Positions 56,815-64,000 of a DNA stretch of 64,000 nt are shown here, in pieces. The stretch's first letter is position 1. Every line of letters begins with the position of its first letter. The notes beneath the pieces were generated by a model that did not search any database, had not been told where the DNA came from, and worked only from the letters and a program-made list of their open reading frames with translations. Both the position numbers and the translations under genes were made by a program. Source of the DNA: Misgurnus anguillicaudatus (Eukaryota > Chordata > Actinopteri > Cypriniformes > Cobitidae); contig NC_073340.2 in assembly GCF_027580225.2 (NCBI RefSeq), positions 32,004,501 through 32,068,500 of the forward strand, given 5' to 3'.

Positions 56815-57185
56815 GAATGAATTGTCCCAAAAAGTCTTTTATAAAGGTCCTGATATGTGCCATGTATGTACATTGAGGTACTAATATAATCTTTTTGGGG
56901 CGGTTTCCCGTACAGGGTTTAGATTTATCCAGGCCTTAGGACAATTGGATAGTTTTTACAAACAAAGTTTACAAAAAACAATACTGGTGTGTGTCTTGAG
57001 ACAAACCAATGTCACTGATATTAAGATATGTCAGTACAAGATGATTTGAATTTAAGGCAGCTCAAACATGTATTTTAGTCTGGGACTAGGATAAGCCCTG
57101 TTCAGGAAACTGCCCCTTTAGGTACAAAGGTGTGCTTTTTGAAAGGGTACCACCCCAGTGACAGCTATGGAAAAAATTCTGACAG
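56815..57185. repeat. 'GGTACC/TACCTC' repeat, copy 4, split by a MITE
   Basis: ACTGTCAGAATGAATTGTCC ... GTACATTGAGGTACTAATAT before the insert, and TTAGGTACAAAGGTGTGCTT ... GGGTACCACCCCAGTGACAG after it. Same family as 36800, 42255 and 47435. Confidence 0.7.
56897..57117. mobile_element. MITE with GGGGCGGTTTCCCG / GGAAACTGCCCC ends
   Basis: The left end GGGGCGGTTTCCCGTACAGG pairs with CCTGTTCAGGAAACTGCCCC at the right. The subterminal GATTTATCCAGGCCTTAGG pairs loosely with ACTAGGATAAGCCC. It is nested in the GGTACC repeat. Confidence 0.82.
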
Positions 57186-57244
57186 TGTGAAATTCAAGTG
57201 AAAAGTCATGAACAAAAGATTTTAGAGTCAAGATTATAGACATA

Positions 57245-57672
57245 TGTGACCCTGGACCACAAAACCAGTCTAAAGTCCCACAGTTGTTTTTTTGTTATTT
57301 TGGAAAAATAAATAAATAAATACCAAAAGCCAAAAATACATTGTATGGGTAAAAATAATAAATCATTAGGATATTAAGTAAAGATCATGTTGCATGAATT
57401 TTGTACATTTCATACTGTAAATATCATTAGTAATATGGGTTGCTATAAGGACTTCTTTTGGACAACTTTAAAGGCAATTTTCTGAATATTTAAATTTTTT
57501 TGCATCGTCAGATTCCAGATTTCCATACAGTTATATATCAGCCAAATATTGTCCTATGCAAACAAACCTCAATACATCAATGGAAAGCTTATTTATTCAG
57601 CTTTCAGATGATATATAAATCTCAATTAAAAAAATAGCCTTAAGACTTAAGGTTTTGTGGTCCATGGTCACA
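57245..57672. mobile_element. MITE, 'TGTGACCCTGGACCACAAAA' family, copy 2
   Basis: The ends TGTGACCCTGGACCACAAAA and TTTTGTGGTCCATGGTCACA are inverse copies, with TA on both sides (57243-57244, 57673-57674). Its interior is inverted relative to copies 1 and 3. Confidence 0.9.
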
Positions 57673-57834
57673 TATTGGTTTGACATTTGGAAATAAAATA
57701 CTTTTTTGACACAAAAAGGTGCAGAAACGGTGCTAAGTGTTAATGATAACATTTAAATTTAAAATGTGTATGTCTCTGATCTGAGATTGTATGTGGTGAC
57801 AGGAATATTTTAGCCATTAGCTAAATTTAAAATG

Positions 57835-58294
57835 TGCCGGGTTTTTTTCGAGGGCGCTCGATGCAAAGTTTGTCACAACATGTATGTAGCCCGTCATGTG
57901 TGTGGTTCGTAATTTTAAAATATGTGTTTTGTGCGTCGTGTGATCCTTTGTGCATCACGTGTCTTGTTAAAATAAGTTCCATGCTGCAGACGCATCTAAA
58001 GGTTTTATGATAAAAGAGACGCTCGCGGTTGCCAGATACTCACATAATCTCATGCATAATCAGAGTTTACTGTTAATGGAGTGTCTTGCACATATTTTGT
58101 GAATTTGAGCGCCCTTTTATCATAAACGGTTCTGACGCGTGTGCTGCAGGCACTTATTTTGACAAAACACGTGATGCACATGGTTCACATGACGGGACAA
58201 ACACATATTTTGAAAACACAAGCAACACATATGACACTCCGAACACATATTTTGAATTTGCTTCCCTCGGAAGAGCAGTCACGAGTCGCCACTG
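57835..58294. mobile_element. hAT-like non-autonomous element, copy 2 of the 27283 family
   Basis: The right end CAGTCACGAGTCGCCACTG is the inverse of CAGTGGCGGCTCGTGACTGC at 27283. The left end near CGAGGGCGCTCGATGCAAAG is less clear. It shares TAAAAGAGACGCTCGC and GACGCATC blocks with 27283-27762 in opposite orientation. Confidence 0.72.
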
Positions 58295-58588
58295 AATATT
58301 TCTAAAAGACATCAATTGAAGGAATTAAAGGAGATCAAATGGAAATGTTTACATAAGTCTCTTGTGTCTCAGATATTTCCTCTAAAAAAAAATACCCAGA
58401 AACCTCACAAACGTCTCCATTAGAGTTTCAGAAGAGATCTCAACAATGTCACAAACTGATCTCAGATGTGTCAAGTCTGCAATCAAAAGTCAATATTATT
58501 GAAGATTTCAATATGAACTTGAACATTTCTCATTAAATTTACCCAAATTCAGATTAGCTCTAAGACTTTTTAAAAATAACTCCATTAA

Positions 58589-59004
58589 AGGGGACATTTT
58601 ACAAGACTTTTTAAGATGTCAAATAAATCTTTGGTCTCCCCAGGGAAGGTATGTGAAGTTTTAGTTCAAAATACACCACAGATAATTTATGATAACATGT
58701 TAAAGTTGCCACTTTGTAGGTGTGAGCAAAATGTGCCATTTTGGATGTGTCCTTTAACATGCAAATGAGCTGATCGCTGCACTAAATGGCAGTGCTATGG
58801 TTGGATAGTGCAGATTACGGGGCAGTATTATCCCCTTCTGACATCACGAGGGGAGACAAATTTCAATTACTTATTTTTCACAGGCTTGCCGATAATGGTT
58901 TACCAAAAGTTACTAGGTTGGTCTTTTTCACATTTTCTAGGTTGATAGAAGCACTGGAGACCCAATTATAGCACTTAAAGATGGATTTTCATGATATGGC
59001 CCTT
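58589..59004. mobile_element. TTAA-flanked MITE, AGGGGACATTTTAC ends
   Basis: TTAA lies at 58585-58588 and 59005-59008. The left end AGGGGACATTTTACAAGACT pairs loosely with TTTCATGATATGGCCCTT. It carries ATGCAAAT (POU octamer) at 58759-58766 followed by GAGCTGATCGCTGC. Confidence 0.8.
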
Positions 59005-59097
59005 TTAAATTAAAAGAGCAACCTCTGAGCAATAAAAAACTCATCTGGGCTTTCTTTATTGCAATGGCTTTATAAAGTCAGGTTATAGATTATTTAT

Positions 59098-59553
59098 GAG
59101 CCTGGAAAACAAAACAAGTCATAAGGGTCCACTGAGATTTATAAAGCATGATGTCCATTGATGTATGCTTTGTTAGGATATGATTATATTTGGCCGAGAT
59201 ACAACTATTTAAAAAAAATAGGGACTCTGAGTCTGAGGGTGCAAAAATGCATCAAAATATTGAGAAAATTGACTATTTAAAAAAAATAGGGACTCTGAGG
59301 GTGCAAAAATGCATCAAAATATTGAGAAAATTGCCTTTAAAGTTGTCCAAATGAAGTCCTTAACAACTGCATCCATTCATGAAAAGTTTTTGATAGTAGG
59401 AAATTTACTAAATATCTTCATGGAACATAATCTTTACTTAATATACAAATGATTTTGCCATAAAAGCAACACCTAATTTTGACCCATACAGTGTATTTTT
59501 GGCCTTTGATATACCTTTGCTACTTATGACTGGTTTTGTGGTCCAGCGTCACA
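59098..59553. mobile_element. MITE, 'TGTGACCCTGGACCACAAAA' family, copy 3
   Basis: A decayed left end (GAGCCTGGAAAACAAAACAA) and an intact right end (GGTTTTGTGGTCCAGCGTCACA). It contains a ~65-bp internal tandem duplication (CTATTTAAAAAAAATAGGGA at about 59204 and again at 59272) not present in the other copies. Confidence 0.82.
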
Positions 59554-59966
59554 TTGTACAGCACCCTTTAAAAGTGTTTAACCACATGGTGGCAGTATTA
59601 CCTTAGCTGTAAATTGGGCAAAGCTGAGTAGCATCCAACCTCGAAAGACACTTCAATAGTTTGAAGTGTCAGTGGATTTTAAATGATAAACTGTGGTCAT
59701 TTTGTGAATCAAGAAGATTTCCCTATCATATAGAGAAAATGTGAATTTAAATTAAATGCCTCATTATAAACTGCATTACATCCACAAAGAGCTTATGATA
59801 ATTTATTTTACTATTTATTGTTTTAGAAATGGTTTACATTGAATCCCAATGTTTAAAATCAAATTAAATGGGTCTAAAAAATAAATAGCCCTAGTCGCTT
59901 ACACAAGTAAGTCAAGTATCCTGCTGCTGTCGGTCTTACATTCTTATGTTTGTGTAATGTGTGTAG

Positions 59967-60088
59967 ATAACCCAGTGTTGACCAGTAAAGTGGCCGTAAC
60001 AGTTCACGTGCTGGACATTAATGAGTTTCCACCAGAGCTGGCCATGCCGTACGAGACCTTCGTGTGTGAGAGCGCCAAAGCCGGTCAG
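59967..60088 (+). CDS. cdh12: cdh12 exon: end of EC4, EC4-EC5 linker, start of EC5
   Basis: The acceptor TGTGTGTAG ends at 59966; the donor CAG|GTAAGC is at 60089. The 122-nt exon completes an Asn codon and reads [20 protein letters not shown], then the EC4-EC5 linker PPELAMPYE, and ends VCESAKAGQ in phase 0. The DINEFPPE linker and the following PYE are typical of type II cadherins. The cysteine in VCE is also present in CDH12 as I recall it. A 12.9-kb intron precedes it and a 1.5-kb intron follows. Confidence 0.94.
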
Positions 60089-60302
60089 GTAAGCTGATGT
60101 AAATGCGTGTGCATGTTTGCATGCCGAAAACAAATTCTGCTCTAATGACCCATTTAAGATGATGTATGACAGACTCCAGACTCTGACACTCTCATTAAAT
60201 CTTCAAAGTGAGCTATATCCAGGTGCAAATGTGTCCTGTCAGCTCACACATTGTTAAAGCACGCCGTTGTACAAAACATTTATATACATATTATATACAT
60301 GC

Positions 60303-60490
60303 ACTCTAAAAAAATCTGGGTTCATTTTAACCCAGCGTTGGGTCAAAAAGGGACAAACCCATGTGTTGGGTTGTTTCGACCCTGCTTTGTTTTAACCCAC
60401 GTTTGGTCTAATATAAACATTTTATGGGTTAATTTAACCCAATGGTTGGGGTTGTCCTATTTTGACCCAACCATGGCATGAACATTTAAT
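60303..60490. repeat. 'AACCCAACG' palindromic repeat, copy 2
   Basis: TAAAAAAATCTGGGTTCATT, TTAACCCAGCGTTGGGTCAA, and TTTAACCCAATGGTTGGGGT. Same repeat as 12720. Confidence 0.72.
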
Positions 60491-60654
60491 ATTTTTTTGG
60501 CATAAAATCAGTGCCTTAGAAAATAATCTGAGGTATCAGGGTTTGTTCAAATCCATAACCATAGCCATGGGTATGAGAAATAGTACATACATAATGTAGT
60601 ACATACATCCTACATAATGTAAAGATAATTTTGTGCAAATATAAACTTGATATC

Positions 60655-60735
60655 TTTAACATTGACTGAGTAATCTTATAATCTCATAATTGTAAGACTT
60701 CAGTCTGGATTTCACAGACAGAGTCACATGTTTTT
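60655..60735. repeat. Short dispersed repeat, copy 3
   Basis: TTATAATCTCATAATTGTAA, GACTTCAGTCTGGATTTCAC, AGACAGAGTCACATG; matches 27886 and 46790. Confidence 0.7.
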
Positions 60736-61610
60736 TCCAACACTTGAGACATACATGAGTGATTTTTACTTATAGTAAGCATGCAACTTAATTATCAGTA
60801 TTGTACAAGGATCTGTTTTTGTCGGGAAGTTGCATAGGAAAATCTACGTCTGTCTGTGCGGTTTAATTGATACATTAGACAGGAAGAGCATGTGTGGGTA
60901 AGTGATGCATTAGCGCAGTGCTAATCATCTTACCCAGCATGCACCTGTAATGCTCATGACAGCTTTACAACAGGTGATGACAGCAGGAGGGTAAGCAGTG
61001 CCATTGCCTGTGTGAGATACACTGTATAAGATTGATCTGTTTGTAATTTTAGTGCACAGTGTATTTATAATCATAAAAAGAGATTAATTGGGTTTAGGTC
61101 GTATACACAGTAGATATAGATACATATTAGGTAAGTGAATTATGTTAAAATGTACTGCAAGTCACTCCAAATGCATACATTTAAATACATTTTATAAAGT
61201 ATTTTTAAATGAAGTTTAAGGAGGAACATAGTCATGTAATCCAACCAATTAGTGCGAGGAGTTGTCTATATACAGTATAGCCTTCCATCACATCTGTCCT
61301 GTGACAGTTTTTGCAGCATTCCTCCTCCACCCCATCACCGCACTCTCTGCTGGTACATCTATCCCAGTTAAAGAGGGGGGAGTACTCTGGGTTCGGGCTA
61401 AAATTCAGAGCTCCGACCCCTCCCCTCGGACAGCACGCCAAATATGCTTTATCTCATTCCCTATTTATTAAATGTTAATGCGAACTCGTGAATTGTATAT
61501 TACACTGGTAAAAAACACTGTACATTTATGTCTGTTCATTGGTTTACTACTAAAGTAAATTCTTAAGTTGTACAGGTCAGTAATGTTTCAAATAATTTTG
61601 TGTCATCAAG

Positions 61611-61728
61611 GTGATTCACGTCATCGGTGCAAATGATCAAGACCTCCCTCAAGCTGGCCAGCAATTTTCCTTCAGATCTCCTCAAGAAGGAGTAAAGACG
61701 AAAAATTTCACCATCAGAGACTTTGGAA
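61611..61728 (+). CDS. cdh12: cdh12 exon: first part of EC5 (last exon in the window)
   Basis: The acceptor is TGTCATCAAG ending at 61610, with a rather weak pyrimidine tract (TTTTGTGTCATCAAG); the donor GGAA|GTGAGT is at 61729. The exon is 118 nt, in frame from phase 0, and leaves one base for the next codon. It reads VIHVIGANDQDLPQAGQQFS with a DQD calcium motif, then FRSPQEGVKTKNFTIRDFG, where NFT is a potential N-glycosylation site. The next exon (rest of EC5 and the transmembrane segment, 252 nt in relatives) and the cytoplasmic exon are not in the remaining 2.3 kb. Confidence 0.93.
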
Positions 61729-61943
61729 GTGAGTCTGAGCCCAGCACTCGGTTTATTTGATCATCTCCACTGCTTTTGCAATGATTTCTTATTTTAATAA
61801 TGTACTAGAAATATACAAGTAGTTTCAATGGGTGATTTTCATGTTTTAATTTACATAAATACATTTTTTATAAAGATTTATGCTGGAAATTTAATGCACT
61901 GCACACTTTTTGGTTTGGGAAAAAGTAAAAAATAAAGGTGCTC

Positions 61944-62035
61944 TTAAAAGGAAAACACCACCATTTTTCAATATTTTACTATGTTCTTACCTCAACTTAG
62001 ACAAATTCATACCTTTTTTCAATGCGTGCATCTCT
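61944..62035. repeat. Dispersed repeat, second copy (left part)
   Basis: AAAGGAAAACACCACCATTT, then CAATATTTTACTATGTTCTT and ACTTAGACAAATTCATACC, the same as 24962-25040. It is cut off at TGCGTGCATCT by the hAT fragment. An inverted piece lies at 62890-63080. Confidence 0.75.
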
Positions 62036-62420
62036 ATGGATTGGCCACAGGGAGGATCAGGAGAATTCCCGGTGGGCCGGTCTGTTTTTTTTTTTTACAA
62101 CAAGGGCCAGTGTTGTCATGACACGGGTTGAAGGTTGATGCTGTCCCTGTGCTGCCAGTACTCACAGCAGCCCCACTCGCATAATTTGCGGGTGAAAAAT
62201 GTCCCCACCACTTTATGCCAAAGTTGATTGTGTCCTGAGTCCCGACCACTTGCATTAGGGTTCATTAACATCTGAATGGAAAACGCAGGACGCGCCGCGT
62301 CTAAAAGGGCTCGCCTGTGAACAAAAATCTTATTATTTTTTTAAATATAAGTTGGTGTAACAATGAATTATTAATCTATTAATAATCATTTGCCTATTCA
62401 TCCTCTATTGCAAGAAACAA
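62036..62420. repeat. Truncated copy of the hAT element at 4547
   Basis: GGATTGGCCACAGGGAGGAT, then CCGGTGGGCCGGTCTGTTTT, GCGGGTGAAAAATGTCCCCA and GATTGTGTCCTGAGTCCCGA parallel 4555-4700. The terminal CAG and the right half are missing. Confidence 0.8.
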
Positions 62421-62517
62421 AAATGACTATGATGTTTATGTTTTTCAAGTAAAAGATAAACATAAAACAAAATGTTGAAAATCCATATATGATTATATAA
62501 TCCATAATGATTATTAA

Positions 62518-62520
<3 letters not shown>

Positions 62521-62592
<72 letters not shown>
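62521..62592. repeat. (AT)n microsatellite
   Basis: More than 30 uninterrupted AT units. It truncates the left side of the adjacent MITE copy. Confidence 0.97.
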
Positions 62593-62595
<3 letters not shown>

Positions 62596-62598
<3 letters not shown>

Positions 62599-62770
62599 TA
62601 TTATTTTGTTTAATGGTGCTACTTAGCTGTATTTTTTAAGTTATGAAGGTTTAAATCAAAACAAACCAACTGCAGTTGCATTGAAATTAATTGGAATGCA
62701 CAACCAAAAAACGAGATTTCTGAACAATTAAAAAAATGGTGGTTATCTCATTTTGCAACGAAACTCTTCA
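62596..62770. repeat. Partial copy of the MITE at 56219
   Basis: GTTATTATTTTGTTTAATGG through TTTTGCAACGAAACTCTTCA is nearly identical to 56296-56470. The left end is replaced by the (AT)n run. Confidence 0.9.
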
Positions 62771-62779
62771 TGTATATAC

Positions 62780-62822
<43 letters not shown>

Positions 62823-62882
62823 CATATATACATATATATATACACACATATACACACATATATATATATATACATATATATA
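62771..62882. repeat. (TATACA)n / (TA)n compound microsatellite
   Basis: Alternating TATACATA and TATATATA units. Open frames rich in Tyr/Ile across it are artefacts. Confidence 0.95.
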
Positions 62883-62889
62883 GTCGGGA

Positions 62890-63080
62890 GTGATGATGTT
62901 ATGCGCGCCAAGGTCGAAGTGCTGTAAACGAATTGCTCTTCCTCCATACAATATAGTTTTCATTTTTATCCGCTAAAACATCGCCACATTTTATTTTGTG
63001 CCACCATACTTACTCATGTAACTACTCATGTAACAGTCTTTAAATAGGGAAAACATGGAAGTGTTTGGTGGCATCTAAAT
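62890..63080 (-). repeat. Dispersed repeat, inverted piece
   Basis: On the minus strand it reads CACTTCCATGTTTTCCCTAT, GTAAGTATGGTGGCACAAAA and TTGTATGGAGGAAGAGC, matching 25138-25220 and 27111-27155. Confidence 0.8.
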
Positions 63081-63401
63081 TGTGACCCGTCACGGAAACC
63101 AGGGACACAAGTCGGCAGCACAAGTTTCGAGAAAATGAGAAACAAAGGTTTTTTTTTCGAAATTTTTGATTTTCGTTTTATTGCAGAATCTGTTAGTTGA
63201 GATCACGAAGAAGCCTCTCCATGTTTGAGATAGCAGTTTATGTATATTTAAAAGCGTACATTTTGCGGTTAAAATAGGCTTGTTTTCCGGAGATTCTAGC
63301 GTGCAGCGGGGGGCGTCATTGTCTGTGTGTATATTTACATACTGTATAAGCTTGTGTTTTCGCCTCCGCCCCCAAAGGGAACAGCGTGACTACTGAATAA
63401 G

Positions 63402-64000
63402 GATAGTTCGCCCAAAACTGAAAATAATGTCATTAATGACTTACCATTATGTCGTTCTAAACTCGGAAGACCTCCGTTCATCTTCGGAACACAGTTTAAG
63501 ATGTTTTAACATTAGATTTAGTCCGAGAGCGTTCTGTCTCCTCCATTGAAAATCTATGTACGGTTTCCATGTCCAGAAAGGTAATAAAAACATTATCAAA
63601 GTAGTCCATGTGACATCAGTGGGTCAGATAAATTGTGTTGATGCATCGAAAATACAGTTTGGTCCAAAATAGCAAGAATTACGACTTTATTCAGCATTGT
63701 CTTCTCTTCCGGCTAGAGCGTGAAGTCACGTGACTGTAGTGACGTGGCTGCTCTGTCCCTTAGACATGTTTGCTGAGTTTTATTTATTTTTTAAACTTAT
63801 AGCATGCGTCTCCCCAGACTGTAAATGAAGCTCGGGCGCACAAAAGAAAAGAAATATAAAAGAAGCTGGGGCGGAACAAATAACAGTCAACCGCATATAC
63901 GTCAGCCGCGTCACTGACTTTATGGGGCGCCGCAGTCGGATTACGTCAAAGTACCGCGAGAGCTCTTTAAGAAATCTTACGGAGTAGTTTAATTTCGACT
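63402..64000. repeat. 'GGATAGTTCGCCCAAAACTGAA' repeat, left part
   Basis: AAGGATAGTTCGCCCAAAAC, TGTCATTAATGACTTACC and TCCGTTCATCTTCGGAACAC follow the pattern of a MITE-like repeat widespread in teleosts (GGGATAGTTCACCCAAAAAT...). It runs off the window end. Confidence 0.65.

Larger units (their letters stand above)
47064..59966 (+). other. cdh12 intron, 12.9 kb
   Basis: It holds a four-level transposon nest (47575-49690), a Harbinger-like MITE (50891-51433), a hAT with a MITE inside it (52179-53796), a MITE containing a 175-bp tandem array (54293-55788) and further MITEs up to 59553. Between 49700 and 50790 I see no repeat; that stretch includes an X-box-like motif at 50133. 51440-52170 and 59560-59960 hold nothing identifiable. 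Confidence 0.8.
60089..61610 (+). other. cdh12 intron, 1.5 kb
   Basis: It contains an 'AACCCAACG' MITE copy (60303-60490) and a copy of the short repeat seen beside the 46927 exon (60655-60735). The remainder, 60740-61600, shows nothing recognisable. Confidence 0.75.
7437..61728 (+). other. cdh12: cdh12 locus, central part (six exons of a type II classical cadherin gene)
   Basis: Type II classical cadherins are single-pass membrane proteins whose five extracellular cadherin (EC) repeats mediate calcium-dependent cell-cell adhesion and whose tail binds catenins. Six exons here join in one frame over 987 nt. They run from the middle of EC2 to the middle of EC5. Exon lengths (168, 188, 254, 137, 122, 118) and phases match the conserved type II exon pattern as I know it. 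The translated segments resemble vertebrate CDH12 (N-cadherin 2/Br-cadherin) more closely than CDH10, CDH18 or CDH8 as I recall those sequences. The first exons and the transmembrane/cytoplasmic exons lie outside the window. Teleosts can carry two cdh12 copies (a and b), and I cannot tell which this is. Type II cadherin is near certain; the cdh12 assignment is strong but made from memory. Confidence 0.9.
61729..64000 (+). other. cdh12 intron, 5' part of the last intron in the window
   Basis: It starts with GTGAGT. It then holds a dispersed cypriniform repeat broken by a second copy of the 4.5-kb hAT (62036-62420), (AT)n and (TATACA)n microsatellites, a MITE fragment, the other part of the dispersed repeat in inverted orientation (62890-63080), and the start of a 'GGATAGTTCGCCC' repeat from 63402. 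No exon was found. Confidence 0.75.

Noticed and set aside
62736..62963. Tyr/Ile-rich open frames on both strands
   Set aside because: Translation of the (TA)n/(TATACA)n microsatellite.
61729..64000. The transmembrane and cytoplasmic cadherin exons
   Set aside because: No hydrophobic segment or catenin-binding motif in frame; only repeats are present. They must lie downstream.
1..64000. CRISPR arrays, bacterial operons, riboswitches or viral genes
   Set aside because: No regularly spaced short repeats, Shine-Dalgarno-led gene clusters or viral reading frames; the window is vertebrate intron and exon sequence.

Overview
This window is vertebrate nuclear DNA, almost certainly from a teleost and probably a cypriniform (carp/zebrafish-like) fish. 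The evidence is a conserved multi-exon cadherin gene with GT-AG introns, a 5S-rRNA-derived SINE3-type element, a Tc1-type transposon, and many A/T-rich miniature inverted-repeat elements of kinds common in cyprinid genomes. There is no bacterial operon, CRISPR array or viral gene. The species assignment is inference. The only functional gene I can support is the middle of a type II classical cadherin on the + strand, best matched to cadherin-12 (cdh12).

Six consecutive exons are present: 7437-7604 (168 nt), 8389-8576 (188), 41768-42021 (254), 46927-47063 (137), 59967-60088 (122) and 61611-61728 (118). Together they give 987 nt of uninterrupted reading frame, from the second half of ectodomain repeat EC2 to the first part of EC5. 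The signal peptide, prodomain, EC1 and early EC2 lie upstream of the window. The rest of EC5, the transmembrane segment and the catenin-binding tail lie downstream. Introns are about 0.8, 33.2, 4.9, 12.9 and 1.5 kb.

The other ~98% is intron filled with transposons, many with target-site duplications readable by eye. hAT-type elements with 8-bp duplications sit at 4547-5674, 21302-22553, 27283-27762, 48096-48380 and 52179-53796. A long series of elements duplicates TTAA: 15034, 20780, 25244, 25494, 25856, 29143, 31349, 38585, 45712, 47634, 53279, 58589 and possibly 54534. A PIF/Harbinger-like MITE is at 50891-51433. A DD36E Tc1/mariner element is at 47742-49239, with a 3' fragment at 45247-45646. 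A 5S-derived SINE is at 14219-14763 and a tRNA-derived SINE at 46375-46509. Insertions are nested up to four deep at 24962-27200 and 47575-49690.

No new protein-coding system was found. The most interesting signals are: the two four-level nests whose ancestral empty sites can be read inside the same window; a TTAA-targeting repeat family (four copies) whose members carry exact CTCF-core consensus sites; a tandem duplication at 19.4-24.2 kb later inflated by insertions; a 175-bp tandem array inside a TTAA-type element; and a large foldback element with a G-rich, telomere-like core.
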